Positions 16,636-26,560 of a stretch of DNA of 34,667 nt are shown here, in pieces (position 1 is the first letter of the stretch; the number at the start of each line of letters is the position of its first letter). The notes beneath the pieces are model-generated. The model saw nothing but the letters and a program-made list of their open reading frames with translations, was not told the DNA's origin and did no database searches. The position numbers and the translations under genes were made by a program. The stretch is from Bacteroidaceae bacterium (GTDB taxonomy: Bacteria; Bacteroidota; Bacteroidia; Bacteroidales; Bacteroidaceae). Location of the stretch: NCBI GenBank assembly GCA_017958545.1, contig JAGDCM010000099.1:1-34667 (forward strand), in the 5' to 3' direction.

Positions 16636-17304
16636 ATGGCAAAATTTGATAAGATACAGGTTCTCTCCAAGATAGCAGCAGCACCGATGGTGCCCGTATT
16701 CTACAACAAAGATGTAGAGGTGTGCAAGAATGTGGTGAAGGCATGCTACGAAGGAGGAGTGAGAGCGTTTGAGTTCACCAACCGCGGTGACTTTGCTCAG
16801 GAAGTGTTTGCAGAACTGGTGAAATGGGCGGATAAGGAATGTCCGGAACTGGCGCTGGGAATCGGTTCAGTGGTGGATGCACCCACCGCTGCGCTCTACC
16901 TGCAGCTGGGTGCCTGCTTCGTTGTGGGACCGCTGTTCAATCCAGACATAGCCCCCGTGTGCAACCGCCGTCTGGTGCCTTACTGCCCGGGCTGCGGCAC
17001 GGTGAGCGAGATAGGCAAGGCACAGGAACTCGGTTGCGACCTCACAAAACTCTTCCCGGGCGATGTCTACGGTCCCAACATGGTGAAGGGACTGAAAGCT
17101 CCCATGCCCTGGTCTAAGATTATGGTGACAGGCGGTGTATCACCCGATAAGGACAACCTCACAGCGTGGTTCAAGGCAGGTGTGTTCTGCGTGGGAATGG
17201 GTTCGAAACTGTTCCCGTCCGACAAGGTGAAGGCCGGCGACTGGAACTACGTGGTGGAGAAGTGCAGGGAAGCACTGTTGTATATCGCTGAAGCACGCGC
17301 ATAA
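16636..17304 (+). CDS. eda: KDPG/KHG aldolase
   Basis: A 222-residue class I aldolase. Glu46 in AFEFTNR (44-50) aligns with the catalytic Glu, and Lys138 in TKLFPG (137-142) corresponds to the Schiff-base Lys of the canonical LKFFPA motif. [11 protein letters not shown] (75-85) and VTGGVSPD (164-171) are the other barrel motifs. It cleaves KDPG to pyruvate and glyceraldehyde-3-phosphate. ATG 16636 was chosen; an in-frame TTG at 16627 lies within the spacer repeat and is unlikely. It directly follows kdgK (30-base gap). Confidence 0.93.
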   Translation: MAKFDKIQVLSKIAAAPMVPVFYNKDVEVCKNVVKACYEGGVRAFEFTNRGDFAQEVFAELVKWADKECPELALGIGSVVDAPTAALYLQLGACFVVGPLFNPDIAPVCNRRLVPYCPGCGTVSEIGKAQELGCDLTKLFPGDVYGPNMVKGLKAPMPWSKIMVTGGVSPDKDNLTAWFKAGVFCVGMGSKLFPSDKVKAGDWNYVVEKCREALLYIAEARA

Positions 17305-17315
17305 GAAGCATATAG

Positions 17316-18182
17316 ATGGGTAATAAGAAAAAGGCAAACTGGACGCTCATTCCAGGACAGCCGCTGACGGAGATGGACAAACGCATCCTCTCCTTTCAGG
17401 AACGTGGTAAGTTGTGTCCGTCGCGTGAGCTGATAAAGACTCCGGAGCAGATAGAGGGCATCCGCAAGGCGGGTGTGCTGAACACAGCTGTGCTTGATAC
17501 TGTGGCAGAGAAGATACGCGAGGGAATGACCACTGAGGAGATAGACCGCATCGTCTATGAGACGACGACGAAAGGCGGTGGTATTCCTGCTCCGCTCAAC
17601 TATGAGGGTTTTCCTAAGAGTTGCTGCACGAGTATCAACGAGGTGGTGTGTCACGGTGTACCCTCGGAGGATGTGGTGCTGGAGGAAGGTGATATCATCA
17701 ATGTGGACTGCACAACGATACTCAACGGATATTATGCTGATGCCAGCCGTATGTTCGTGATAGGAAAAACCACTCCGCAGAAACAGAAACTGGTGGACGT
17801 GGCGTGGGAATGTCTCAAGATAGGAGAACAGGTGTGCAACCAGCCGTATGTCTTTGTGGGAGACCTGGGACATGCTATCGAGAAGCATGCACACAAGAAT
17901 GGTTTCTCTGTGGTGAGAGACCTGTGCGGACACGGTGTGGGACTTGAGTTCCATGAAGACCCGGAAGTAGAGCATCGCGGTGCCCGAGGTACGGGTATGC
18001 TGCTCGTGCCTGGTATGACGTTCACCATCGAACCGATGATAAATATGGGTACGTGGCGTGTTTTTGTTGACGAGGACGATCCCTACGGATGGGAGGTCAT
18101 TTCAGATGATGAACTGCCCTCAGCCCAGTGGGAACATACTTTTGTGATGACAGAAAACGGAGTGGAAAAACTGGCATGGTGA
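17316..18182 (+). CDS. map: Methionine aminopeptidase type I
   Basis: A 288-residue methionyl aminopeptidase that removes the initiator Met from nascent proteins. After an N-terminal extension of about 40 residues (MGNKKKANWTLIPGQPLTE...), the pita-bread fold begins at IKTPEQIEGIRKAG. Metal ligands are seen in INVDCTTILNGYYADAS (two Asp), LCGHGVGLEFHEDP (His), TIEPM (Glu) and QWEHTFVMTENG (Glu). The extension lacks the SEC-C or zinc-finger cysteines known in some MAPs. It is 11 bases after eda and overlaps tsaD by 7 bases. Confidence 0.95.
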   Translation: MGNKKKANWTLIPGQPLTEMDKRILSFQERGKLCPSRELIKTPEQIEGIRKAGVLNTAVLDTVAEKIREGMTTEEIDRIVYETTTKGGGIPAPLNYEGFPKSCCTSINEVVCHGVPSEDVVLEEGDIINVDCTTILNGYYADASRMFVIGKTTPQKQKLVDVAWECLKIGEQVCNQPYVFVGDLGHAIEKHAHKNGFSVVRDLCGHGVGLEFHEDPEVEHRGARGTGMLLVPGMTFTIEPMINMGTWRVFVDEDDPYGWEVISDDELPSAQWEHTFVMTENGVEKLAW

Positions 18183-19192
18183 CGATATTGGCTATAGAGA
18201 GTTCGTGCGACGATACGTCTGCGGCAGTGATGCGCGACGGTGTGCTGCTGTCGAACGTGACGGCATCGCAGGTGGTGCACGAGGCATACGGAGGCGTTGT
18301 GCCGGAACTGGCTTCAAGAGCGCATCAGAAGAATATTGTACCTGTTGTGGACCAGGCTCTTAAGAGAGCGGGCGTGGACAGGAGCGAGGTGTCGGCTGTA
18401 GCCTTCACGCGAGGTCCCGGTCTGATGGGCTCGTTGCTTGTGGGAGTGAGTTTCGCAAAAGGACTGGCAGCGTCGCTGGGCGTTCCCATGATAGAGGTGA
18501 ATCACCTGCAGGGGCATATCATGGCCCATTTTATACGCGAGGAGAACGAGGAACATGAATCGCCCTCGTATCCTTTCCTCTGTCTGCTCGTGAGCGGTGG
18601 TAATTCACAGATTGTGCTGGTGAAGTCGTATAAGGAGATGGAAATCATCGGACAGACAATTGATGACGCTGCGGGAGAGGCGATAGACAAATGCTCCAAG
18701 GTGATGGGGCTTGGATACCCGGGAGGACCTATTATAGACCGTCTGGCCAGACAAGGAAACGCAGAAGCATACGAGTTCTCGAAGCCCCAGATAGACGGCT
18801 ACGACTACTCGTTCTCAGGTCTGAAGACATCATTTCTCTATCATTTGATAGACTGGGTGAAAGAGGACCCCGACTTCGTGGAGCACCACAAGGAAGACCT
18901 GGCCGCTTCGCTTGAGAAGACCATCGTGGACATACTGATGAAGAAACTCCGTAAAGCGGCAAAAGACTTGAAGATAAAACAGGTGGCTGTGGCTGGAGGA
19001 GTGAGTGCCAATACGGGACTGAGAGAGGCCTTCATGGACCACGCAAGGCGATACGGATGGAAAGTCTTTATACCAAAATTCGGATACACTACCGACAATG
19101 CAGCAATGATTGCGATGGTGGGAACGTATAAGTTCCAGGATAAGGATTTCTGCCCTATGGAAGCGCCTGCTTATGCACGCACTACCATCTGA
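18176..19192 (+). CDS. tsaD: tRNA t6A37 threonylcarbamoyltransferase
   Basis: The 338-residue TsaD (Gcp/YgjD) protein, which transfers threonylcarbamoyl to A37 of ANN-decoding tRNAs together with TsaB and TsaE. ILAIESSCDDTSAAV at the N-terminus is the ASKHA phosphate-1 motif. NHLQGHIMAH (about 108-117) contains the metal-binding HxxxH, SGGNSQIVLV is phosphate-2, and the conserved VAGGVSANTGLR lies near the C-terminus. The frame is open upstream, but ATG 18176, inside the map stop region (ATGGTGA), matches the family start. It closes the kdgK-eda-map-tsaD series. Confidence 0.96.
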   Translation: MVTILAIESSCDDTSAAVMRDGVLLSNVTASQVVHEAYGGVVPELASRAHQKNIVPVVDQALKRAGVDRSEVSAVAFTRGPGLMGSLLVGVSFAKGLAASLGVPMIEVNHLQGHIMAHFIREENEEHESPSYPFLCLLVSGGNSQIVLVKSYKEMEIIGQTIDDAAGEAIDKCSKVMGLGYPGGPIIDRLARQGNAEAYEFSKPQIDGYDYSFSGLKTSFLYHLIDWVKEDPDFVEHHKEDLAASLEKTIVDILMKKLRKAAKDLKIKQVAVAGGVSANTGLREAFMDHARRYGWKVFIPKFGYTTDNAAMIAMVGTYKFQDKDFCPMEAPAYARTTI

Positions 19193-19336
19193 TGCTCGTC
19201 AGGACGGGCGATAAGCTCTTGCAAAAACACGTAAATAAGCCAGTACTTCGGGAGATGGCGTAGGAGTTGTAACAAGAGAGGGTTCGGGGTGTAGTGGTTG
19301 TGCCATAGGCTTTCTGGTGTGTAAAATGTGAATCTT

Positions 19337-19364
19337 TTGCACATATAACGATATGAGTGTGCAA
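19337..19364 (+). repeat. Inverted repeat upstream of hisG
   Basis: TTGCACA (19337-19343) and TGTGCAA (19358-19364) are perfect inverted arms around a 14-base spacer. A second small palindrome, GCAATTTATTGC, overlaps at 19361-19372. It lies about 80-110 bases upstream of the putative hisG -7 box. It could be an operator or a transcript-end hairpin; no T tract follows closely. Confidence 0.4.
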
Positions 19365-19446
19365 TTTATTGCATGCTCACTTTAATATTTTGTTATATAA
19401 TGTAAAAAAAATACAGTCAAGAATGCTTAGTCTCAGTATTTTTCAC

Positions 19447-19454
19447 TATCTTTG
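19447..19454 (+). promoter_or_regulatory. Putative -7 box of the his operon
   Basis: TATCTTTG matches the Bacteroidetes -7 consensus, 32 bases before the hisG ATG. No clear -33 TTG is at the expected spacing. Confidence 0.55.
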
Positions 19455-19486
19455 CGCGCAACAAAAATTAAACAGTAAGAAAAAAT

Positions 19487-20338
19487 ATGCTCAGAATAGC
19501 TGTACAAAGCAAAGGACGACTCTTTGAAGATACGATGGCTCTGCTCTCGGAAGCGGGTATCAAAGTACCTTCATCGAAGCGTACGCTTTTGGTAGAAAGT
19601 CCCAATTTTCCCATAGAGGTGCTCTACCTCAGGGACGACGATATCCCACAGTGTGTCGCTACAGGCGTGGCAGACCTAGGTCTTGTGGGTCAGAACGAGT
19701 TTGAGGAGCGTGGTGAGGAAGCCGATGTAGTGCGTCCTTTGGGTTTCTCCAAGTGTCGTCTCTCGCTTGCCATACCCAAGGTGGTGGCATATCCTGGTGT
19801 GAGATGGTTTGAGGGCAAGAAGATTGCTACCTCATATCCCAATATCCTGCGCCGTTTTCTCAAGGCCAATAAGGTGAATGCCGACGTGCATGTCATCACC
19901 GGCAGTGTGGAGATAAGCCCGGGTATAGGTCTTGCCGACTGTATCTTCGATATAGTTTCGAGCGGCAGTACGCTGGTGTCGAACAATCTCTCTGAGGTGG
20001 AAGTGGTGATGAAGAGCGAGGCTTTGCTCATTGCCACCAAGGGACTCTCGCAGGAGAAGAAGGCCATCCTCGACGAACTGCTGTTCCGTATCGAAGCTGT
20101 GAAGCAGGCTGAGGACAAGAAATATGTGATGATGAATGTGCCCACGGAGGCTCTGGACGATATTTGCCGTGTGCTGCCCGGAACGAAGGCTCCTACGGTG
20201 ATGCCACTTGCCACAGAAGGCTGGAGCAGCGTACACACCGTTATAGACGAGAAGACATTCTGGGACCGTATAGCAAAGCTCAAGGAACTGGGTGCTCAGG
20301 GAATACTTGTGATGCCCATCGAAAAGATGATTCTATGA
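19487..20338 (+). CDS. hisG: ATP phosphoribosyltransferase, long form
   Basis: The 283-residue first enzyme of histidine synthesis, joining ATP and PRPP. The N-terminus LRIAVQSKGRLFEDT, GVADLGLVGQNE (about 56-67) and the PRPP loop in DIVSSGSTLVSNNLSEV (about 158-174) are diagnostic. The length and the C-terminal segment (about 210-283, MMNVPTEALDDICRVLP... to [11 protein letters not shown]) mark the long form with a PII-like regulatory domain. That form is active without HisZ and feedback-inhibited by histidine. It starts the operon; its TGA overlaps hisD as ATGA. Confidence 0.97.
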   Translation: MLRIAVQSKGRLFEDTMALLSEAGIKVPSSKRTLLVESPNFPIEVLYLRDDDIPQCVATGVADLGLVGQNEFEERGEEADVVRPLGFSKCRLSLAIPKVVAYPGVRWFEGKKIATSYPNILRRFLKANKVNADVHVITGSVEISPGIGLADCIFDIVSSGSTLVSNNLSEVEVVMKSEALLIATKGLSQEKKAILDELLFRIEAVKQAEDKKYVMMNVPTEALDDICRVLPGTKAPTVMPLATEGWSSVHTVIDEKTFWDRIAKLKELGAQGILVMPIEKMIL

Positions 20339-21597
20339 GAATAGTTAACGACAGGAGAATTCCGCCAAGGCCTCGCAAGAGTGTGGCTGAGCTTGAAGAT
20401 GTCGTTCGCGCTGTGCTCAGCGATGTGAAGGCACGGGGTGATGAAGCTCTCAGGGAGTATGAGGAGAAGTTCGATAAAGTGAGTCTCCCCGTTCTGGCTG
20501 TAAGTCAGGAGGAAATGGATGAGGCCGGTGCCTTGGTCAGTGCAGAACTGAAAGCTGCCATAGAGAAGGCTCATGCCAATATAGAGAAATTCCATGCGGA
20601 GCAGAAGTTCGAGGGCAAGAAAGTGGAAGTCACAGCCGGTGTGCAGTGCTGGCAGAAGGCTGTTGCCATTGAAAAGGTGGGATTGTATATCCCGGGTGGT
20701 ACGGCACCTCTGTTCTCCACCGTGCTGATGCTCGCCACTCCTGCCAAGATAGCAGGATGCAGGGATATAGTGCTATGCACTCCTCCGCAGAAGGACGGTA
20801 AGGTGAATCCTGCCGTACTTGTTGCAGCTAAGGTGGCCGGTGTGAATGCCATCTATAAGCTTGGTGGTGTGCAGGCTATCGGAGCAATGGCTTACGGTAC
20901 GGAGAGCGTGCCGCAGGTGAGCAAGATATTCGGTCCCGGCAACCAGTTTGTGATGACAGCCAAGATGATGGTGAGTCAGGAGGGATGCGCTATTGATATG
21001 CCTGCCGGTCCGTCAGAGGTTGCTATCGTTGCGGACAAAACATGCCACGTGGATTTCGTGGCTGCCGACCTGCTTTCTCAGGCAGAGCACGGCACCGACT
21101 CGCAGAGCGTCCTGTTTACCGATTCGATGGATGTGGCACAGAAGGTGAGCGATGAGGTGGAGCGTCAGTTGCAGGTTCTTCCCCGACAGGAGATAGCAAG
21201 AAAGGCTGTGGAGAACAGTGCCATACTGGTGGTTGAGAGCATAGATGAAGCGATGAGTCTATGCAACGAATATGCTCCTGAGCATCTGATTCTTGCTATG
21301 GACGATGCTGAGACGTGGGCCGCAAAGGTGGTGAACGCAGGTAGCGTCTTCATCGGACACTGGGCATCGGAGAGTGCAGGAGACTATGCAAGCGGCACTA
21401 ACCACACTCTTCCCACCAGCGGGTATGCAAAAGCATACAGCGGAGTGAACCTGGATTCGTATATGAGAAAGATAACCTTCCAGAAACTTTCCCAGGAGGG
21501 CATCCGTTCCATTGGCAGAGCTGTGGAACTGATGGCAGAGGCAGAAGGTCTGGAGGCACATAAAAATGCAATGACACTGAGATGCAAGAGCTTGTAA
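20335..21597 (+). CDS. hisD: Histidinol dehydrogenase
   Basis: A 420-residue NAD- and zinc-dependent enzyme for the last two steps of histidine synthesis. [57 protein letters not shown] and the C-terminal [18 protein letters not shown] are all family signatures with the zinc-binding Gln/His set. The open frame runs further upstream, but ATG 20335 fits the usual N-terminus and the ATGA overlap with hisG. The end overlaps hisC by 16 bases. Confidence 0.97.
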   Translation: MRIVNDRRIPPRPRKSVAELEDVVRAVLSDVKARGDEALREYEEKFDKVSLPVLAVSQEEMDEAGALVSAELKAAIEKAHANIEKFHAEQKFEGKKVEVTAGVQCWQKAVAIEKVGLYIPGGTAPLFSTVLMLATPAKIAGCRDIVLCTPPQKDGKVNPAVLVAAKVAGVNAIYKLGGVQAIGAMAYGTESVPQVSKIFGPGNQFVMTAKMMVSQEGCAIDMPAGPSEVAIVADKTCHVDFVAADLLSQAEHGTDSQSVLFTDSMDVAQKVSDEVERQLQVLPRQEIARKAVENSAILVVESIDEAMSLCNEYAPEHLILAMDDAETWAAKVVNAGSVFIGHWASESAGDYASGTNHTLPTSGYAKAYSGVNLDSYMRKITFQKLSQEGIRSIGRAVELMAEAEGLEAHKNAMTLRCKSL

Positions 21598-22607
21598 GAA
21601 AAAATATATGGGAGTTGAAGCCCTACAGTTGTGCTCGCGACGAGTTTCGCGGCAGAGTGGCTAATGTCTTCCTGGATGCCAACGAAAGTCCTTACAACAG
21701 TGGCTACAACAGATATCCCGATCCTCTGCAGGAGAATCTGAAGAAGATGATTGCTCCTCTGAAGCATGTCTCGGAGGATGAGATATTTCTGGGCAACGGT
21801 TCGGATGAGGCTATCGATTTGGTATATCGCGTGTTCTGTGAACCGCGTGTGGACAACGTGGTGGCAATGGCACCGAGCTACGGTATGTATGAGGTGTGTG
21901 CCAACATCAATGACGTGGAGTACAGAAAGGTGCTGCTCGACGAGCACTATCAGATACATGCCGACGATATGCTGAAGGCAACGGACGAGCACACGAAGGT
22001 GATGTGGCTCTGCTCTCCCAACAATCCTACGGGCAACGATATCGACCGCCGCGAAGTGAAACGTATCCTGGATGAGTTCCAGGGTGTCGTGGTGGTGGAC
22101 GAAGCGTATGGAGACTTCTCCGAACTGAGGTCTCTGCGCGAACTCGTACGCATGTATCCCCGTCTCATTGTGCTCAACACGTTCTCGAAGGCATGGGCAA
22201 GTGCTTCCGTGCGTCTTGGAATGGCATTTGCACAACCGGAAATAATCGCTCTCTTCAACAAGGTGAAATATCCTTACAATGTCAACAACCTCACGCAGCA
22301 ATATGCTATCGAACTGCTGAGCGACATCGAGAAACTGGAGCGATGGATACGCGACATCAAGCGCGAGCGCAACAATCTGCTGCCGTCGCTCAAGGAAGTG
22401 AAATGTGTGAAGCAGGTGTATCCCACGAATGCCAACTTCGTGCTTGTGAAGGTGACGGATGCAAACCGAATCTACAACTTCCTAGTGGATCGCGGCATTG
22501 TGGTGCGCAACAGAAACAATGTGCAGCTCTGCGGAGACTGCCTGCGTATTACCATTGGAAATAAACAGGAAAACAACGAGATGTTGGCAGCATTGCGTTC
22601 GTTCTAA
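21582..22607 (+). CDS. hisC: Histidinol-phosphate aminotransferase
   Basis: A 341-residue fold-type I PLP aminotransferase. DANESPYN (32-39) is the family's substrate motif, [10 protein letters not shown] (71-80) the phosphate loop, SPNNPTGN (145-152) the PLP ring contact, and the Schiff-base Lys203 is in [15 protein letters not shown] (199-213). The segment [13 protein letters not shown] differs from the more usual AWGLAGLRLGY, a change next to the PLP site but with the Arg preserved. It lies between hisD and hisB, with a 2-base gap to hisB. Confidence 0.95.
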   Translation: MQELVRKNIWELKPYSCARDEFRGRVANVFLDANESPYNSGYNRYPDPLQENLKKMIAPLKHVSEDEIFLGNGSDEAIDLVYRVFCEPRVDNVVAMAPSYGMYEVCANINDVEYRKVLLDEHYQIHADDMLKATDEHTKVMWLCSPNNPTGNDIDRREVKRILDEFQGVVVVDEAYGDFSELRSLRELVRMYPRLIVLNTFSKAWASASVRLGMAFAQPEIIALFNKVKYPYNVNNLTQQYAIELLSDIEKLERWIRDIKRERNNLLPSLKEVKCVKQVYPTNANFVLVKVTDANRIYNFLVDRGIVVRNRNNVQLCGDCLRITIGNKQENNEMLAALRSF

Positions 22608-22609
22608 TT

Positions 22610-23665
22610 ATGAGAAGAATATTATTTATCGATCGTGACGGCACTATCCTCAAAGAACCAGAGGATGAGCAGATAGATTCCTACGAGAAGTTTCATTTCG
22701 TGGAGGGTGCCATAGGGGCTTTGTCGTTCCTGCGTAAGCATACCGACTATGAGATGGTGATGGTGTCCAATCAGGACGGACTTGGTACGGATTCGTATCC
22801 TGAGAAGGATTTCTGGCCTACCCAGAACCTCATGCTGGAGATTCTCAAGGGAGAAGGCTTCGAGTTTGATGCCATAAAGATAGACCGTTCGTTCCCCGGT
22901 GAAGGTCTACCGACACGCAAGCCCGGTACGGCAATGCTGACGGAGTATATTGACAATCCGGAAGTGGACATGCAGCACAGCTACGTCATAGGTGACAGGG
23001 AGAACGATCGTAAGTTGGCAGAGAATCTCGGTTGCCAGTATCTCTTCCCCGACTGGCAGAAGGTGACGGAGATAGTGTTCGCTTCGGACAGGAAAGCCGT
23101 TGTGAGCCGCAAGACGAAGGAAACGGATATCCTTGTGGAGGTGGGTCTCGATGGAGAGGGGAAAGCCGACATCGATACAGGTCTCGGATTCTTCGACCAT
23201 ATGCTGGAGCAGATAGCGAAACATGGGAATATCGACCTCACGATACGTTGCAAGGGCGACCTCTACGTGGATGAGCATCACACGATTGAGGATACGGGAC
23301 TTGCTCTGGGTGAGTGCCTTCTTAAAGCACTTGGCGACAAACGCGGTATAGAGCGTTACGGTTACTGTCTGCCTATGGACGACTGCCTCTGCCAGGTGGC
23401 ACTTGATTTCGGAGGCAGGCCCTGGCTTGTGTGGGATGCTGAATTCAAGAGAGAGAAAGTGGGTGAGATGCCCACGGAAATGTTCCTGCATTTCTTCAAG
23501 AGTCTCTCCGATGCCGCTCGCATGAATCTCAATATAAAGGCAGAAGGCGAAAACGAGCATCACAAGATAGAAGGTATCTTCAAGGCGCTTGCACGTGCTC
23601 TCAAAATGGCCGTGAAGCGCGATATCGAACATTTTAACCTACCTTCTTCAAAAGGAACATTGTAG
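22610..23665 (+). CDS. hisB: Bifunctional histidinol-phosphatase / imidazoleglycerol-phosphate dehydratase
   Basis: A 351-residue fusion. The N-terminal HAD phosphatase (about 1-160) has the catalytic FIDRDGTI motif (Asp8, Asp10) and a late GDRENDRK metal motif. The C-terminal IGPD domain (about 165-351) has [34 protein letters not shown] and the closing metal ligands [11 protein letters not shown]. It catalyses steps 6 and 8 of histidine synthesis. The fusion is the known E. coli/Bacteroidetes arrangement. The remaining genes (hisH, hisA, hisF, hisIE) are not in this window. Confidence 0.97.
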   Translation: MRRILFIDRDGTILKEPEDEQIDSYEKFHFVEGAIGALSFLRKHTDYEMVMVSNQDGLGTDSYPEKDFWPTQNLMLEILKGEGFEFDAIKIDRSFPGEGLPTRKPGTAMLTEYIDNPEVDMQHSYVIGDRENDRKLAENLGCQYLFPDWQKVTEIVFASDRKAVVSRKTKETDILVEVGLDGEGKADIDTGLGFFDHMLEQIAKHGNIDLTIRCKGDLYVDEHHTIEDTGLALGECLLKALGDKRGIERYGYCLPMDDCLCQVALDFGGRPWLVWDAEFKREKVGEMPTEMFLHFFKSLSDAARMNLNIKAEGENEHHKIEGIFKALARALKMAVKRDIEHFNLPSSKGTL

Positions 23666-23670
23666 AGAGA

Positions 23671-25317
23671 ATGAACAACAGGAATCTGACACCTATATTT
23701 CTGGCCGTCTCGATTGTGCTTGGTATATTGATAGGCACATTCTATGCCTCCCATTTCATGGGCAACCGCCTCAATATCATCAACACAGGTACCAACAAAC
23801 TGAATTATCTGCTACAACTGGTGGATAACAACTATGTCGATACCGTTGATATGACCCAGATTGTGGAAGAGACTATGCCACTGATTCTCTCCGAACTGGA
23901 TCCTCACTCGGCTTATATCCCCGCAAAGGATGCCGAGGCTGAGACGCAGGACCTAAAGGGGTCGTTCTCCGGTGTCGGTATCACATTCTCAATGGTTAAC
24001 GATACCGTCAACGTGATGAGCATCATCAAGGGAGGTCCAGCCGAGAAGGTGGGACTGATGAGCGGTGACCGTATCCTTACGGCAAACGGAGTATCGCTCG
24101 TCAAGATGGACCAGATAGAGGTGATGCGTCACCTGAAGGGTGAGAAGGGTTCTGTGGTGCGTATCGTGGTGCGCCGTCCCGGTCAGAAGGCGTTGCACAC
24201 GTTCTCTGTTGTGCGTGGAGACATTCCCGTGGTGAGTGTCGATGTGGCATACATGATGGACGAGACGGTGGGATATATCCACGTAAAGAATTTCGGTGAA
24301 CAGACCTATGGTGAGTTCCTCACAGCGATGGCTTCGCTTTCCATGAAGGGTATGAAAGGCCTGGTTCTTGATTTGCGGGGCAACCGTGGCGGATATATGC
24401 ATGTAGCCATACAGATGGCCAACGAATTCCTTCCGGAAGACCGCCTTGTGGTATATACGGAAGGAAGAAAGTCTCCCCGTGAGAACTTCCGCTGCGACGG
24501 ACGGGGTTCTTTCCAGAAACTGCCGCTTGTCATTCTTGTGGATGAGATGAGCGCTTCTGCAGCAGAGATACTTTCCGGAGCCATACAGGATAACGACAGA
24601 GGAACGATTGTGGGTCGTCGCACCTTCGGAAAGGGACTTGTGCAGCAACCTATGGAGTTCCGTGACGGCAGTATTGTCCGTCTCACGGTGGCTCGCTACT
24701 ATACTCCCTCAGGACGCTGCATACAGAAGCCCTATGAGAAAGGCGGTGGCGAAGAGTATGAAAACGATTTGATTGCCCGTTACGAGCGTGGTGAGTTCTT
24801 CTCAGAGGACAGCATCCATCAGGAAGGAACGGCTTATAAGACACTGCTCGGTCGCACGGTATACGGAGGTGGCGGTATCATGCCGGATATCTTTGTAGGC
24901 GAGGACACGACGGATGTTACATCATATTACAAGAAGGCTCTTTATCTCGGACTTATTCGACAGTTCACCTACGACTTCACGGATCAGAACCGTCCGATAC
25001 TGCGCAAGTACAAGACATCTGCCGAGTTGGCCGCTTATCTTAAGAAACAGAATCTTCTGGAGCGCTTTGCCTCCTATGCTGCGTCACACGATTTGCCACG
25101 TCGCAATTTGATGCTGTGGACAAGTGCCCGTCTTTTCGAGAAGAACATACTTTCCGGTATCATCTATAACATGCTGGATACGGAGGCCTATCAGGAGTAT
25201 GTGAATCTCACGGATTCTACTGTTCTGAAGGCTCTTGAGGTGCTTCATTCGGGGACTTCTTTCCCAAGCGCCCCCATGGAAAGCGATACAGAAAGCCCAC
25301 AGCCAGAATCCCTATAA
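23671..25317 (+). CDS. S41 family C-terminal processing peptidase
   Basis: A 548-residue periplasmic serine protease. An N-terminal anchor or uncleaved signal (about 8-25, IFLAVSIVLGILIGTFYA) is followed by the CTP N-terminal region with ELDPHSAYI (75-83), a PDZ domain (about 95-175, GVGITF and GGPAEKVGLMSGDRI) and the protease core. The catalytic dyad is Ser296 in DEMSASAAE (291-299) and Lys321 in RRTFGKG (316-322), 25 residues apart as in Prc/CtpA. It cleaves near the C-termini of envelope proteins in the family. It starts 5 bases after hisB and its final 101 bases are overlapped by an antisense membrane-protein gene. Confidence 0.94.
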   Translation: MNNRNLTPIFLAVSIVLGILIGTFYASHFMGNRLNIINTGTNKLNYLLQLVDNNYVDTVDMTQIVEETMPLILSELDPHSAYIPAKDAEAETQDLKGSFSGVGITFSMVNDTVNVMSIIKGGPAEKVGLMSGDRILTANGVSLVKMDQIEVMRHLKGEKGSVVRIVVRRPGQKALHTFSVVRGDIPVVSVDVAYMMDETVGYIHVKNFGEQTYGEFLTAMASLSMKGMKGLVLDLRGNRGGYMHVAIQMANEFLPEDRLVVYTEGRKSPRENFRCDGRGSFQKLPLVILVDEMSASAAEILSGAIQDNDRGTIVGRRTFGKGLVQQPMEFRDGSIVRLTVARYYTPSGRCIQKPYEKGGGEEYENDLIARYERGEFFSEDSIHQEGTAYKTLLGRTVYGGGGIMPDIFVGEDTTDVTSYYKKALYLGLIRQFTYDFTDQNRPILRKYKTSAELAAYLKKQNLLERFASYAASHDLPRRNLMLWTSARLFEKNILSGIIYNMLDTEAYQEYVNLTDSTVLKALEVLHSGTSFPSAPMESDTESPQPESL

Positions 25318-25486
25318 AGAAGAGTAGGGTGGTGTCGCCAGTGAGATACCACCACAGGGCATGCAGTACACACACCACAGGTACAATCCACAAAGCGCCT
25401 TTGTTTCTTGATATATTCCAATAGAGCACTGCGAAGGACAATACGCAGAGTACAATCTGTCCGTGATACAATGATTCGGGTGCCAT
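25217..25486 (-). CDS. Small predicted inner-membrane protein, unknown function
   Basis: An 89-residue hydrophobic protein with three likely transmembrane segments (about 8-24, 31-47 and 52-67) and a charged, Pro/Glu-rich tail. I do not recognise the family. Support for it being real is its position 16 bases after recR, the same spacing as between other genes of this operon, a good ATG at 25486, and the membrane pattern. Against it, about a third of it lies antisense to the end of the S41 protease gene. Confidence 0.6.
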   Translation of the reverse strand: MAPESLYHGQIVLCVLSFAVLYWNISRNKGALWIVPVVCVLHALWWYLTGDTTLLFFIGILAVGFLYRFPWGRLGKKSPNEAPQEPSEQ

Positions 25487-25502
25487 AGTCTTTGTTTTTC
25501 TA

Positions 25503-26135
25503 TTATTTCATTTCTGTGCGGCCTGCAAGTGCACGTCCCAGTGTTATCTCGTCTGCGTAGTGCAGTTCGTCGTTTTGTGCAATGCCTCTTGCAAGCACAG
25601 TCACTTTAGGCATCACCTTCTCCTTTCCGTTTACGGAGAAGAGGTTCTGTATCTGGCGAAAGATATAGAAACCGGTTGTGTCGCCTTCCATTGTGGGAGA
25701 AAGTGCGAGAATCACTTCCTTGATATCCTGTGTGCCGATACGTTCAAGGAGTGAGTTTATCTCCAGATCTCTGGGTCCGATACCGTCCATCGGGGATATC
25801 ACTCCGCCCAGCACGTGATACACGCCCCGGTACATCTGTGTAGCCTCGATGGCCATCACGTCCTCTATCGTCTGCACTACGCATACCATAGCATGGTCGC
25901 GACGTGGATTGGCACATACCTCACAGAGGTCCGTGTCGGATATGTTGTGACATTCCCGGCAGTAGTGCACTTCTGTGCGCAACGTCTTGAGTGCGTCGGC
26001 AAGAGACAACGTCTGCGACTCATCCTGACGCAGCAGGTGCAGTACGAGGCGCATAGCGCTCCGTCGTCCCACTCCCGGGAGGCGTGACACTTCGTCGACA
26101 GCCTTTTCTAGCAGTTTAGATGGATAGTTCGTCAA
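25503..26135 (-). CDS. recR: Recombination mediator protein
   Basis: A 210-residue RecR, which with RecO/RecF loads RecA on gapped DNA. The helix-hairpin-helix region ([17 protein letters not shown], about 19-35), the C4 zinc finger (YCREC...DLCEVC, about 58-74) and the Toprim domain ([24 protein letters not shown]) are in order. The initiator is a TTG at 26135: the frame has a TAG five codons further upstream and no ATG fits before residue 28. It overlaps the dCMP deaminase gene by 20 bases, so a weak start with coupling is plausible. Confidence 0.95.
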   Translation of the reverse strand: MTNYPSKLLEKAVDEVSRLPGVGRRSAMRLVLHLLRQDESQTLSLADALKTLRTEVHYCRECHNISDTDLCEVCANPRRDHAMVCVVQTIEDVMAIEATQMYRGVYHVLGGVISPMDGIGPRDLEINSLLERIGTQDIKEVILALSPTMEGDTTGFYIFRQIQNLFSVNGKEKVMPKVTVLARGIAQNDELHYADEITLGRALAGRTEMK

Positions 26136-26544
26136 GGTGAATAACTTCTATACCTGCTCTTCTCAGCAGATCGACGCCGTCTGTGAGACGGTACTCGCGG
26201 TCGTAAACCACGCGTCGTATTCCGGATTGTATGATAAGTTTTGCGCACTCGATGCAGGGCGAATCCGTCACATACAGTGTGGCTCCGTCGCTGTTGTTGC
26301 CCGAGCGTGCTATCTTCGTGATGGCATTGGCCTCAGCGTGCAATACGTAGGGCAGCGACACGTTGTTGTCGTCCTCGCACACGTTAGGGAATCCCGTGGG
26401 TGTGCCGTTGTATCCGTCCGAGATTATCATCTTGTCCTTCACAATCAGTGCTCCCACCTTGCGACGCACGCAGTATGAGTTCTCGCTCCAGATATGTGCC
26501 ATCTTGATGTAGCGGTAATCCAGTTCCGATTGTTTCCTTTCCAT
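26116..26544 (-). CDS. dCMP deaminase family protein
   Basis: A 142-residue zinc-dependent deaminase of the ComEB/dCMP deaminase type. The zinc and catalytic motifs HAEANAI (about 69-75) and SPCIECAK (about 95-102) are intact. NGTPTGFPN matches the dCMP deaminase substrate loop. The reaction is dCMP to dUMP for thymidylate synthesis, although riboflavin-type or competence-linked deaminases share the fold. It is 16 bases after the M3 peptidase gene and overlaps recR. Confidence 0.92.
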   Translation of the reverse strand: MERKQSELDYRYIKMAHIWSENSYCVRRKVGALIVKDKMIISDGYNGTPTGFPNVCEDDNNVSLPYVLHAEANAITKIARSGNNSDGATLYVTDSPCIECAKLIIQSGIRRVVYDREYRLTDGVDLLRRAGIEVIHLDELSI

Positions 26545-26560
26545 ATATAATATATTCCTT

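Larger units (their letters stand above)
19193..19486 (+). other. Intergenic region between tsaD and hisG
   Basis: This 294-base gap holds no convincing gene. Directly after the tsaD stop is a small hairpin (GCTCGT 19194-19199, ACGGGC 19204-19209) without a T tract. Further on is an inverted repeat (19337-19364) and then a -7 box before hisG. I looked for a histidine-rich leader peptide or attenuator and saw none. Confidence 0.6.

Noticed and set aside
19193..19486. A histidine attenuator leader peptide.
   Set aside because: No short ORF with consecutive His codons and no terminator/antiterminator pair is seen.
21384..22301. A 305-codon minus frame antisense to hisC and hisD.
   Set aside because: Both strands are open by codon bias; hisC and hisD motifs are unambiguous.
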